Origin: Capsaspora owczarzaki ATCC 30864
Lineage: Eukaryota > Opisthokonta > Filasterea
Direction of reading: 5' to 3'
DNA length: 64,000 nt
Assembly: GCF_000151315.2 (NCBI RefSeq)
Contig: NW_011887304.1
Coordinates: 186,001 to 250,000 of the forward strand
The stretch's first letter is position 1, and every line of letters starts with the position of its first letter. Positions 1 through 11,901 of the stretch are shown here, in pieces. Under the pieces are notes generated by a model. That model was not told the DNA's origin. It did not search any database and saw nothing but the letters and a program-made list of their open reading frames with translations. Both the position numbers and the translations under genes were made by a program.

Positions 1-3000
1 GTCAGCACAGCGTCGTCGGCCAAGCTGCCAGGAGCGTCTGAGCGGCGAGAAGGAGGCGTTTGCGACCCAGACGAGGGTGTAATGCCAATTGGTCGCGACA
101 CTTGCGAAGCAGAGAGGCCGGAAGCGACGGGAGTTCGCGTACCCGCAGAAACCTGCAAAAAGCCGCGAATATCCACGAGACAAGATGTCAAGAGCGACAT
201 GAGCCGCGCAGTGTCTTGTGAGGCGGTGGAGTCAAGGGTGCCGGCGCCAAGTCGCTGGGCACAGGCGCGAATAACCTCGGTGACAAACGTGATGCCAACA
301 TGGAGCAGCTGCTCTGCAAACTCAGAATAGTGCACCAGCGAGGAATTCTCTTCCATGGCCCGGATGAGGACTTTGCAGGCCTCTTCGTGCTGATCCGCGT
401 CCAGAGACCGCAGCGCATCCCACACGACGTCGAGCTGGCGGTAGGACAAGCCGACACTGAGCGCGTGCATGCGCAGAGTGCGACGATCCCAGCCATTCAA
501 TTGGCACAGGGTCTCGGCGACCTGTGCCGACTCGAACATGATGACACGACTCAGAAGCGACTGCTGCGTGCCGTTCGGCAAAATCGCGAGCAATGAGCAC
601 TGAGAAGCAGCATGCGGGGCCTGTTGCGACATGGAAGGAGGAGTGAACTTGAGCGGGGAGGCAGGGACAGCGGTCGCCACAGCTGGCTTGCTCACAGCAG
701 AATGCCGGGTGACAGCAATGCAATAAAGGCAAGGATCCAGCGCATCTCCAAGGAGAACAGGAATGTGCGGAGATGCAAAGTCGCAGCGCTGGCATGTGCC
801 GGACGATCGGTCGTAGAAGGCGGCCCCGCCAAATGTTGGGCTGGAGGCTGTCGACTCAAATACGACCACAACGTGGGTGGCAGTCACAAGGGCAAGAGCC
901 ATTGAATCGCCGGAGCGAAGGGGAATGCCCGTGGACATGAAGGTTAGCTGCGCGGTGAGCAAGGACGACTCTCGCGCCACACCGGTGGCAAGCTGGAGCG
1001 AAGTGGCCAGCTGAGACGGAGCAAACCCATCCGACGGGCTCGAGGAGATGGCAGCAACAGCGGTCGTGAGCTCATAGGACGAAGGTCCGGACAGAGACGA
1101 GGATGTGGGGGTGGAAGTGCCCGACGTGTTGTTGAAGGAGAAGGAACGCTGGATGGAAGACGAGGCTCCAGGAATCGCAATGGTGGCGACACTACTTTGA
1201 CGGGATCCTGACAGCGAGCGTTGTCCAGCAGCGCTGCGGGAAGAGAAAGGAATCGGGTTTGTGGTGCCAGAAGATGCGCTCGATGAAAGGAAGGATGCTG
1301 CCGAGCGTCGTGCCTGAAATCCGCTCGAGGTGCGGGGAAATTGCGCAGTTGTAGCAGAGGCAAACGGCGCAGATGCACTCGACCAGACGACAGAGTCAAT
1401 ATTCGCGGTTTGCGAGCCCGATGTGAGCTTGTCCAGCCAGTTTTCAAGCGGCATGCTGCCGGATTGCTTTGAAGTGGCTGTAGCCGACGACGAGCTGGCC
1501 GCATTGCTGCTGCCAGGTTGGTTTTTTGGCGCAGGGAGGTCGACATGATGATGGCCTAGCGAATGCGAAAAGCCCGACAGCTCCAGATGCCACGACGCGG
1601 CAAGTTTGCTCTGCACGCGCCCGAGCTGTTGCTGAGCTGTGAGCTGAGAAGGATGCGGCTGTCCTGGGTGTGCTGCCTGTGGTCCTCGACTGCCTGCAGG
1701 TGGCCGCAGTTGCGAGTCGGGAGATTGGTTGGCGGAAGTAAGGAGGTGGTGCGGAAAGGCGACAAAGTACTGGTTGAGGTCGATTGGCAAAATACGGGTT
1801 TCGTTGCCCAAAACCACGGCACTGCTGTCTGGCATGACGTCGAGCACCGAAAACCGGAATGAAGCGGGGAGAAAGTCGTCTCCTCGGCGACCGAATTGCA
1901 AGCGCGGGTCGACAATGGCTACTCGACGCAATCGCTCAAGGTCGTAGACGACTGGATGTGGGGGAAAGAGGAAGAAGATCGTGAAAGAAAACAAATGAAT
2001 GCCATGCCTAACAAACAAAAAAACTTGAATAGAAAAAAAAAACTCCAAAGACAAACAGACTTACCAAGAAGACCAGTGCTGTGCAATGCAAACAGCATGC
2101 CTCGAACAATACGGGTTTTCACAACCGTGCTCGCGGGGACTGACGCTGCAGACGTCTCAGTCACGGTTGGCAGGGAATGCTGCGGGGTGAGAACGCTGGA
2201 GAGAGGCACGCACTGCACGACGGCGACCATGTTCCACTGGTCCACAAGCTCAAGAATGAGCAGGTGCGAGTCATTCACAGAAACGACAATCCGGTCGACC
2301 AGAACACCGAGCAAGCTCAGCTGGTGGGACTTTGCCGATGACGGCTCAGTGGTTGGGCGCGCGATCTGGGTGCTGGTGGTGGAAGGAGATGCGGCGGGTG
2401 AAGCGGGGGCGGCGATTCCCGGGAAGAGTTTCAAAAGCGCTTCCACGCGGATGTCTGCGCGCGCCACGGCATACGAGAAGGCGCCCTCGGGTCGACGAGA
2501 CGGGAAGGGTGGTAGCTGCGGCTGTGACGGCTGCTGCGACTGCGATTGTTGATGTTGCTGATGCTGCTGCCGCTGTTGTTGTTGTTGTTGCTGTTGCTGC
2601 TGTGCATTGGTGCTTGTCGCAGTCGTATTCCCGATCACTGGAACGCGATTGATCAAGGCGCACTCTGCTGTTGCGCGAATGGGGGTGTTCCCAACCCGAT
2701 GTGCCATCAATTCCGGATCAATGCGGTGCAGTGACAGCGTGCTGTAGCAGTCCACTGTCACGAGCAGTGTTTGCACGCGCCTGCGCACCAACAGCGTCAT
2801 TGGTGCGCTTGACGACGACGACGACGAGGATGATGGTCCAGCAATACCTTCTGCAGTCCTTGGCAGCGGGTCGCCGGTGGGCATCCATTCGACTCTGCCA
2901 AACATCAACCAATAATGGTTAGTAACAAAACGAACAAAATGATTCACTTGTTTTCGTGAAAAGTGAATCAAAAAACAAAAGATCGAATAGAAAGTTCTCA

Positions 3001-3054
3001 GAAAAAAAAAAAAAAACAGGAAAAAAATCCAAACGCAATGGAAAATCCATAGTG

Positions 3055-3086
<32 letters not shown>

Positions 3087-3633
3087 CGTACTGTTGAACA
3101 CCGAACGATTCCAACTCGGCGAGCTCGAGTGCGGCTGCGTCGCTTGTGGCGGACGCGTGTGACAGAGTAGAGGCAGATGCAGATGATGCAGCGGACGAGC
3201 CCGAGCCCGAGCCTGAGCCTGAGTCTGTCCCTGAGCCTGAGCCTGGGGCGGCTGCAGCAGGAGGCATCACGGGAGAGATCGACAGGGCGCCATCGAGCGT
3301 CAGGACGGCCACCAGCGCGTGATCGGGCGACAGGCGAGCCTCAGCAATGCGGCCAGCAGTGGTTGTGCTGCGGTGCCCTGGTGCAGCGGGAGCGGTGGCA
3401 GGAGCAAGAGCGGACGCGGGGCCAGCTGACCCTTGAAGCTGCTCCTGCGACTGCTGCTGGAGAGCGGCTGCGATGGCGCTCTTGACCGTCACGCTGCTCA
3501 CCACGACAGGAAGTGGCTGAGACTGTGTCTGCTGCTGTGTGGCTGCGGATGCGAGGCTGTGCAGTGCGTGGTGGCCTTGCGCAGACGGCACTCCTGGCGA
3601 TGGCGGCAACTCGCCGTTCGTCGCAGCGACCAT
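1..3633 (-). CDS. SPG11: Spatacsin (SPG11) homologue, N-terminal part, runs off left edge
   Basis: Spatacsin works in late endosome/lysosome membrane recycling with spastizin and AP-5. Three exons are visible: 3633-3092, 2894-2065 and 1951-1, at least 1,107 residues, with phases that match at both joins. The start is firm because a stop codon lies immediately upstream in frame. The clearest evidence is near 580-400 on the map, where the protein reads TLCQLNGWDRR followed by MHALSVGLSYRQLD. As remembered, human spatacsin has TLCHLNGWGR and IHALEAGIENRQLD at the same place. A second shared spot spans the exon 2/3 join, RGMLF...VYDLERL against human RGILF...IYIFDVV. Long Ser-, Gln- and Pro-rich stretches separate these blocks, including a polyglutamine run near 2,590. 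The first donor (near 3,091) is the least certain join. A strong donor (GAG/GTAAGT) near 4,045 suggests a 5'UTR intron. The C-terminal half lies outside the window. Confidence 0.85.
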
Positions 3634-4310
3634 TCAACCAACAAGTAGAATTTCTTAAAAAAAAAAATGAATGAGAGAATGAGAGCAAAAGTAGGAGGAG
3701 GAAGAAGGAGGATGATGATGATGATGATTTGTTGGATGTCGATTTGATTCGCGCCAAAAAACAGCGGTTTGCTCCCAAGCTGTAAGGATTGGATTCGTCA
3801 GATGTGCAATGTGTGCATGTGAGGAGGGTGTGTGTAAGTGTGATGGTAGGTGGGTTGGGACATGGTTGCTGGCGTCCAGAATTGAGATTGACGTGCAAAT
3901 CTGTGTTTCTGTTGCTCAATTCAGCCAATTTCTTGAGCTGCGTGTGCACTTCTGATGGTGGTGTGCTGGTGAGAAGTACATATCAATGGTTTATTGCTTG
4001 CCATGTTACATGGTTGCTACAGGGCCTCGACAATAATCAACTTACCTCAAATCGACAAGAGAGGTGATTTCAGCGCCGAATAAAATTTCGTCATGTCCCC
4101 TCATCACAAAATCCGCGCAAGCATGCATCCTGGCAAATGCTATGTCGCTTGAAAGCTATCGCACAGTGTAGAAGAGTGCGAGCAGGATGCATTGGCAGGG
4201 CTCAGCACAAACTTCTCAAGGAGCCCAAACCACCGATTTTGGCCGAAACGCAAGAGCCGCACCAAGAAAAAAAAAAAAAAACACTCCTCGATGGCAGCCT
4301 CGCCCAATGT
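3634..4310. other. Upstream region of the spatacsin gene
   Basis: No protein gene is convincing here. The minus strand carries a strong splice donor near 4,045 (GAG then GTAAGT), and sequence just above the spatacsin start could act as acceptor, so most of this is probably a 5'UTR intron plus promoter. A (GAT)n tract lies near 3,711-3,728. Confidence 0.4.
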
Positions 4311-4382
4311 TTTCGGTTATGAGAATCGAACTCATGAAATTTCAATGACAGTGAAAGGCTTTAACCACTTAGCTAAATCGAA
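4311..4382 (-). tRNA. tRNA-Asp (GUC)-like gene, AT-rich
   Basis: The minus strand folds as a 72-nt cloverleaf. The acceptor stem TTCGATT/AACCGAA has one A-C mismatch. The D arm reads TAGCTAAGTGG, which also fits the A box. The anticodon stem TTTCA/TGAAA encloses the loop CTGTCAT, giving anticodon GUC. The variable loop has 4 nt. The T arm is ATGAG-TTCGATT-CTCAT, which fits the B box. A T-run about 45 nt downstream (near 4,265-4,279) could stop Pol III. The low GC content is unlike the flanking exons, so a degraded or organelle-derived copy is an alternative. Confidence 0.6.
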
Positions 4383-7300
4383 GTAGGCGAGAGCTAGAGC
4401 GTGGAGCGAAATTGCGTCCGGGGCAACTCGGTCTTGAGCCGTTGCGCCGAATTAGCATTGTGCTCGACAAGCTGCAGCGTCGGTTTCAAGGCGCAGAGTA
4501 AATGTCAAAGCAGTGCAAGCTGTGCAGAGGGGGAAAAAAAGGGGGCGGGGAAAGAAGAGGTGGGTGTGCGGACGAATGAGCAGCACGACTCGGACAGCAA
4601 TAGTTGCAGTGCAGTGGTGTCGTCGAACGGCAAGGGGAGATGCTTGACATCAATCAAAAAGGCGTCAATGCGAGGCTTGGAGAGATTTCTTGGGCGAGCG
4701 CGCAAGCGAGCATCGGCATCCGTTCACAGGAGAGCCAGTTGACCACAACTGAGTAACAGCACGAGCGCATGTTGCAGTCTCAGTCACCGTCGCCATTACA
4801 GGAGCTTGGAGCTTTGCGAACTGCTGCTGAGTGACGAACTTGACGCGACGGCTGTGCGCGCGACTGGAAATAGTGGGGCTGAATTTGCCATGGGGTCCAG
4901 CTCATAGAGATTGTTGAGAAACCATCGAAGTTCGCGCGCGTAGGGAAAATGCCAGAACAAGTCGGTCGGTCGAAAAGAACACAAGAGATTCGGAAAAGTC
5001 GAGAAATCGTGAAAAAGGTGAGAAAAAAAAAAGCAAAAGCGAAAGAAAGGAACGTTGTTGTCCCGAAACTAAAGACCCAGTACTTCAGGAGTCCGCCCAG
5101 GTGAGTAATGCTCGGTTATAGTCTGGAGCCGCGAAAAAGCCTTCCTCCCATAAAGAGTGAGGTTGGAGAGTGTGCAGCGCCGCTCGCGCTGCAACAGCCG
5201 TGTCACTTTCGCAACACGACCACCGCAACGCGCAATTACTGTTACCGAGCACACCATCAAAAGACGGGCATGCGCACGGGTCCGGACGAGAAACGCGCAG
5301 CGTAGGCGGCAGGTGGCGGGGTGTTGGCAGTGCGGCGCGGTTGATGTGGATTCTCAATTTGCCGCCAGCGAAATTATGGGGCGCTGAAGCAGGCGGTGAG
5401 CAGGACGGTAATGCGCCAGTTGGCAGTGGATCTGCTTGCCATGCTGTTAGAGATAGCATCTTGAGGGTTGGCACAATGGTAGAGCAAGGCAGGAGAGCAG
5501 CAGACGTGATTGAAGAGGCGAGGTGTTGTTGCCAGGCGCGAATCCTACCGACTGGGGCTCGAAGTCCGCACAGGGGATCTCTTCTTTGACGCGTGTGGAT
5601 GCGTACGTGTACGTTGTCCTTAGTTGAGGTGCAAAGGGACCGGGATTCTTGCTGTGGGTGAAGTGTGCCACAGTGGATGTGCTGCAGCAGCAGTTGGTTG
5701 GGAAGGCAGCGTTGAGTTGCTGTGCCGAGGCTGCCCTGGCGCTCGCTCTGCAGCCCCATCGGCACTGTTGCAAGTAGTTCAAGGAGCTCTGTGATGGAGC
5801 ATGAGGGCAGGCTTGTCTGGAAGACTCGGTTGCCAGCGCCGTCTTGTAGTGTTTCGCTCGCTTTTGTGAAAAACTCGAGCATCTCGCACTGCCTATCAAA
5901 GCACAAGCACAAGCGACTGTGTTCTGTGTTAGTGAGTGTATTTTGTTTGCCATTTACCAGAGTTGGAGCTTGTGCGTTCGAGATTGCGTTGTTGTCGCAG
6001 CAGCAAAATCACGAAACCAGCTGAATTGTGCGTGATTGAAAAAGAACAACAGTGGGGAGAAATCAATGCGCACACGCAGAAAAAAAAGTTCCCCCATTGT
6101 TTATCAATCATGAGTGCTAATGGAAGAATTCCGATTGCGGACGCGTTGCCACGTAGCGAAACCGCGAAACGAAACAAACAGAACAGCAAAAGGCCAGAAC
6201 TCTTGCTGTTGCTGCTGCTGCTGCTGCCGCTGCTGCATGATTGGCGATGGCGTTCGCCCCCGCAGAGCCACAGATGCTGTGTGTGTGTACCATGGCACTG
6301 TGCCCGTCGAGTGCAGCCGCGCAGGACTGCGAGTGTGGTGTTTTGGTGCGGTTTTGCACGCTGCGCTGTTTCGCTTGTTTGTTTGTTTGTTGTTGCGTTG
6401 TTTTTTTGTTGTACTTGCTTGGTTAAGAAGGTGGAGGTAATTCCAGATGGGGAAGGTCTAACAAAATCCAACGAGGTGGTGTTTTGGGGGGCCAGGAGCA
6501 TAATGTGGGAAGTGATGTTGGTGATAAAGGTCGAGTTGGATCGAGGATGAAGAGTGTATCGCCTTTGTTTGGTTCAAAATGAAACAATCGACATACGCCC
6601 GCAAATTAAACAAAATAACAATAAAAAATAATAAAAAATAAAAATAAAAATATTAAAAATATTAAAAAAATAAACCACAAAAAAACAATCCAAATCGAGG
6701 TTGCAATTTGGCGTTCTACTCCAGCGATCGCACTGCTTCGTATCAATGGCTGAGGAGGCAAACTCGTCAGGCACCATCGGCCAGAGTGTTGGCATCGTGG
6801 CGATGAAGGCGATCGCCTGCAACTTGAACAATCCAGAAAGCCGTCTGCTGTTTTTTTTTTTTTTGTTTTTTGAAGCGTTTTTTTCGCTTGCCTTTTCGAC
6901 AATGACAAGCCCCTGAGGACCACGTTCAGGCCCCATGCTGTAGCGCACACGTCGTGCATGATGGTACTGAACTCACTGTACTGCTACGACGAGCTCTCTA
7001 GCAGCATGAACGCTTGCAAAGTGCCACTTTGCTTTTGATTTTTTTTATTTTTATTATTTTTTTTTTTTAATGCCTTGTATTTGCGTCGCTCCTACTTGCA
7101 TCCCGTTCTCTCTCTCTTTTTCTCTCTCTCGCCTGGACATCAACAACACGAAACGCACTACTGCGCTATCCAGCGTCATGCTCATGCCACGACAAAAAGA
7201 TGAAGCTGCACAGTGGAACAAAGTGTGTTTGATAAACCCAAGTTTTTTTTTTGTTTTTTACAAAGACCAACTTTTTGTCAAATTCAACAGCGCTCAGTGC

Positions 7301-7468
7301 TCGATGCAACGCGAGGCACACACAACAAGCAAATCATGAAAGCAGCAAGGCATCCAGGAACCACTCGCGAGAGTGAACGAGAGGCAGCGACAGAGACCGC
7401 GTCAAACGGAACAGAAAGGCAGGCCAACAGCCGGGTTTACGAAGGCACAGAAAAAAACCGAACAACGT
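4383..7468. other. Unresolved stretch with open frames on the minus strand
   Basis: I cannot assign a gene. The minus strand has an unusually long open frame from 5,912 to 5,085 (275 codons, no clear ATG), a second frame open over part of the same stretch, and shorter open pieces at 4,984-4,796, 4,705-4,505 and 6,948-6,700. A candidate 70-nt intron lies at about 5,955-5,897, but the frames on either side do not match in phase with the longest frame. A CAG/CTG tract lies near 6,205-6,237 and AT-rich homopolymers at 6,610-6,690 and 7,040-7,070. A fast-evolving multi-exon gene, a pseudogene, or chance openness of GC-rich DNA are all possible. Confidence 0.3.
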
Positions 7469-7615
7469 TCAGATCTTTTGGGAGGGGTCAGCCTTGGCAG
7501 CTGCGAGGTCGTCCTTGCTGGGGAGGGCGTTCTTCTCGTTGGTGTCAGCCTTCTTGAGCTTGCTCTTGTCGAAGGAGCCGAGGCCAGCGATGACGTCCTT
7601 GCCAGTGTCAGACAT
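7469..7615 (-). CDS. Beta-thymosin (actin monomer-binding peptide)
   Basis: The 48-residue product, in a single exon, has the full beta-thymosin layout: a short acidic N-terminus, then [20 protein letters not shown], then a charged tail. Thymosin beta-4 has [20 protein letters not shown]. The LKKTET actin-binding motif appears here as LKKADT. Such peptides sequester G-actin in the cytoplasm by capping both ends of the monomer. The start is the only ATG in frame and the length equals that of animal beta-thymosins (about 43 residues). The family is best known from animals. The flanking region upstream (above 7,616) is AT-rich and probably holds the 5'UTR and promoter. Confidence 0.92.
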   Translation of the reverse strand: [48 protein letters not shown]

Positions 7616-9200
7616 TGTAAATTTGTTACTGCTTTTTAACTGAAAAAAAAGAAGAGTGATTCGTTCCAAATGCAGAAAGTGTTTCCAAATGTGAGTTTCA
7701 CGAAAAACAACAAAAAAATCACAATGAAATTCAATAAAAAAAATGGATGACAGAGGAAACAAGCAAAAAAAAAAAATAAAAAAGAAGCAGCGACAACCTC
7801 GCAGGCTATCGCCCGAGATGAAGCAGCGGGTGCAGCCAAGGCAAGAAGAGCGAGAAGACGCACGACTCTGCCGAAACGTGCAAGAGAGGGAGAGGGAAGG
7901 CGAAACGAAGCAAAGGAAGAACGAGTCCAACAAGCCGGACCAACGAAACGAAAAAAAAAAAATGTTTCAGTTTTTTGTTGTTTTTTTTTGCTTGCCTTCG
8001 TTGTTGCAGCGGCGCATCGCGCAACGTGCAAGCACCAAGGCTGAATGTTTGTGCAGTCTGCGTCTGACGCGCTGCAGCGCGAACGCAAGAGCGCATGCCG
8101 CGTACGAAAGGCAGAAAAAGGAGCCAACCGTTAAAATAGTAAAATAGTAAAATAATAAAATAAAAAATCAAAAGGCCTTCCAAATCGCGTAACCCAAACA
8201 AACAAACAACAAACAAACAATCGCACATAAAAAGAAAGCCCAACACAAACAATGCAAAAAGGAAAGTAAGGCAACAAGGGAAAAGGCGCTTGGAACCAGG
8301 CATCCGGCAGTGGATGCACAAGGGACACGAGAGAGGGAAGAGAAAGCAGTGGAGGAAGGCGTCAGAGTGAAGAAGCAAACGCAAGAAGATCGAAACCAAA
8401 AGAAAAAGGTGGTGGAGAAAAAAAACCAAACGGCGCCACCTCGCACACTGTGGGCAGGCGCCAATGTAAGCGGAGAAGAGAAAGCGCACAACAAGAGGGA
8501 GGTATGGGATGGCAAGAAGAACAGAACCGCGCCAGGAAGAAAGCGGAAACCGTTGAAGGCGAGAGACAAGAACAAAAGTGAAACGGAAATTGAAAAGCGC
8601 CCTTACAAAAATTCAGACTGGCCTCGCATCGGATTTGGAATGGTGGCTTTTAAAGGGCGCAGGCATGCTTGAATTCATGCAATGCATCGACGTTCAATTT
8701 TCCAAGGCAAATTCGAGTGTGGAGGGTGTTACAGTGAGTTGGCGGCACGCACGAATTTGGTTTCAATGCCTCTTGCTTCACTTCGGCACAATTTGGACTC
8801 TCAGGATTGAATCTGCATGGGCATGTGTATTTATTGCTAAAGCACTGTCAGCATGGCCATTCAAGGTTAACGCGAGGCTGCCATGCAGTAGATTCGAGCG
8901 AGCGTTTTTGGATTTGAGCGGACCACATTGACCGTGTCCCTATTCTGCTTGCTTTGATCCGGAATAGAGTGTTGAAGGATTTCTGTGCAGTGCAAGATTT
9001 GAGTCGGCAGCGTTTCTAACCCGACTTGGTCTGTCCAGGAAAGGAACAACAATCACACAACGACAAACGCTGCAGGGGGGCTTCACATGGTCGCGCTTCG
9101 GCCTCAAGTCACAACTCGCAAATAAACAAGGAAAATATATTCTCATCCGAGGTAGCACTGTCAGAAAACATCGAAATGTGCACGACATTGGGGAAAACGT
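7616..9200. other. Intergenic region between beta-thymosin and the OLD-like gene
   Basis: Poly-A/T tracts and purine-rich DNA predominate. Several frames stay open for 60-230 codons because of the skewed composition (for example the minus frame through 8,489-7,806, which reads as Phe/Leu runs), but none has recognisable protein features. Nothing supportable seen. Confidence 0.4.
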
Positions 9201-11447
9201 TCAACACAAGCACGCGAGAACAGCTTGCTCGGTGTCGGCAAGCAGGGCTTTGACTGCGGGATGGAGATGTTGGCGCTCGAGACCGCGCATCACGGCCGCC
9301 GCATTCGGCATCAAGTCGTGGCCGCGGACGATGCTGACATACGTGGTCCAAAAAGAGACCCGATTGTTGCGGTCAAACGAGGAGGTTGCTTTGGCTGTCA
9401 GCTGGGCAATCAAAGAGTTCCACAGCACGTCCGGGTCGTTTTCCGAGTCCGCGAGCACGCGATCAACCATGGCCATGGTCTCGTCGTTCTCACTTGAATC
9501 GAAATCACTCGCAGGATCCTGCGGTGGCTCGTCCGAGCCTGGGTCACTCGAGAGGGCCGAATCAGGGGCTGCTGCGGCCTCTGTAGCTGGGTTGCTGGTG
9601 CTCGTGCTCGCCTCGGTCGTGACCGTGAAGGCATCTGGATCATCAGCAGCTGGATCAGCGGCCGCAGATGCTCGGTCTTTGCGGTTGCCTTTCTCGTTGA
9701 CGATTGGTTGCTTGCAAATGTCACAAATGCGTTTGAGATCGCCTTTCGAAAACGTGCTAAGGTCATCGTTCGTCATGGTCGCAAGCCTGTCAGCAGACCG
9801 TTGCATGGACCCTTCAGGCTCGCAATGGTGCGCTGCTGTGGGCGGCGGTTTCTGCTTCGACTCCTTGCAGAAATCTCTGAAGGTCGAGACAAAGTACCAC
9901 TTGCGCTGCTGGAGGGCCTGAACAACTTCGGCACGCCGTGCGTCTACGTCCGTGCTCCTGAGCAGTCGGTGCAGAATCAAGTACGACTCAATACACGGCA
10001 GCAGCGTGTAGATGACGGGCGCGCCAACAACTTGTGTGATCCGAGCCTGGGCGGTTGGGAGATCGGGCGAAGCGGCGTACATGTCACTGTCTCTGAGAAA
10101 GACGTGCTTGAGCTTGGCCTGCGTCAGAATGTTGGAAAGATTCTGCTTGTTGACGGCACCTGACGTGGTCAGAAAGTGGAAGTGCTGGCCGAGGGTCGTG
10201 TACTTGCTGTAGAACGCCTGGTCGTTCGTGCCTTCCAACACGAGCAGTGGCTTGCTGCTCTTGACCTGGCTGAGGGCGTCGAGGATTGGATACAGGGAAG
10301 CGCGACCTTGCTCGTCCTTGGGCAGGTCGTCTGTCAGCTCGACGGCCTTGCCATCCGGAGTGAGGAACATAATCTGTTGATCCGTCTTCAGGCGCGGATC
10401 GATGATGGCGCGCGAGTTGGTCGCAACAATGAGCTGGATGTCGTGCTCGGCGCACGTGCTGACGAGAAAGTCATACAGCTTGGCTGTCACATTTTCGTAA
10501 AGCAGTGATTCGAGCTCGTCGATGAGGAAGATGCGCTGCTTGAAGGTGTTCGAGTCGTGCGCAATCTTCTTTTCGAGGGCCTCGACTTGGGCAGCGTTGA
10601 TGGTTGCGTCAGTGGTCAGATGGTAGAGAAGCGTCAGAATGGCAATGATCTTCTGCAGCGAGCCGGCGCAGGCACCAATGTCAAGGGTGGCGCCACGCTC
10701 GGTTACGGTAGCAATTGCAGGTCCATCTTTGTTTGGTGCAGCGACCGTGGCCTGGAAACCGAGATGATGGAGTCCATCGTTCACAAAGTCTTTTGCCTGA
10801 AACAGCCGGGGGCGCAGATGCTGCACACCGGCAGTCAAGAACATCTTGATTCTAAGCCGCTCTTCCGACAGGTCTCCCCACTGGTAGGTTGGAGGCATGA
10901 AGGCGAAGCGGATTGGGGCGAGCGACTCGTGGTTTTCGGGCTTGTCGTGGAGAAGACCGTCTCTGAGCGAGTACTGCAGCACCACGTTCTTGTTGGCTTT
11001 GTGATGGTACTTGGTGTCATGGAACGTGCCCGTGAGCGTGAATTTCTTGTCTCGCGCGTCGACATGGACGAGCGTGTGTGGCGCCTTGTACTGATTGACG
11101 AAGAGTCGGTCGCCAAAGAGGTCTTGCAATTCACCTGAAAAGTTGAACTCTGTGCTGTCAAAGTGCTTGGAGCTGGGCACACGGGCGTTGTGGCCGCGCA
11201 AGAAGATGAGAATTGCCCAGAGGATTTGCGTCTTGCCCGAGCCGTTCGCGCCAACGATAATCTTGGGGCTGGGTGTCAGGGTGAGCGTGATATCCTCGAA
11301 CCTTTTGAAGTTCTGCAGCTGGAGCTGGTGCAGACTGAGGTACAGTAAAGAATGAGCGATTTTGCTCAAGGCCGCTATCTATTGCAAACATCATCACGAC
11401 ACATACCGAAACTCTGACTGCGTTTCAACTTGAGTGGCCGAATCCAT
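9201..11447 (-). CDS. OLD-family ATPase/TOPRIM nuclease-like protein
   Basis: Two exons (11447-11407 and 11334-9201) encode 724 residues. The join rebuilds an Arg codon and the intron has GTATGT and TACCTCAG ends. The N-terminal half is an SMC/ABC-type ATPase. It has an LQNFKRFEDI start strand, Walker A GANGSGKT near residue 42, and Walker B RIFLIDELES near 285. A TOPRIM domain follows, with the metal-binding glutamate in LLVLEGTND near 383 and FLRDSD near 428. This order is that of class 1 OLD nucleases and GajA of the bacterial Gabija system. The last 200 residues are acidic and low-complexity, with a CDICKQ cysteine pair near 550. The intron shows it is a resident nuclear gene. Bacterial origin by transfer is inference. 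The nearby in-frame TTG is not needed once the small first exon is used. Confidence 0.82.
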
Positions 11448-11899
11448 GAAGGGCGTGAACAAGAAGGAAGAAGCGGCGGCGGCGGCGGCAGAAAAAAAGA
11501 AAAAAAAAAAGAGAAGAAAAAAGCGCGCGAAAATTTTGCAAGAAAGCCGCTCAAAGAAGAAAAGCCAAGACTGCATGCAAACTGCACCCATAAAAAAACT
11601 CGTCAACCCCATTCGAATGGTTTCAGCTTGAGGCTGTCAGCGAGCTGAAAGTACTTGCTGACGTTGCGACTCATCATTATCGGTCGATTTGTTTAACTTT
11701 CAAAGTTTCCGAAAATGTTTCAAAACTTCCCAAATTTCAAAATTTTTGGAGGAAACAGGTTGCCGGGCAAGAAATGTACCGCTACCTCCATGCAGGAGAG
11801 AGAGAACGAGTGAAACAAAAAGGGAAAAGAAAAACCTGAAGGGCATCCAGGAAACAAAAACAAAAAACGTTAAGCAAAACAAAGAGAGAAAGAAAAAAA
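11448..11899. other. Spacer between OLD-like gene and 5S rRNA
   Basis: Low-complexity purine-rich DNA with a GGC triplet tract near 11,473-11,490. It should hold the promoter of the OLD-like gene and, next to the 5S gene, the T-run used as its Pol III terminator. No protein gene seen. Confidence 0.4.
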
Positions 11900-11901
11900 G
11901 A

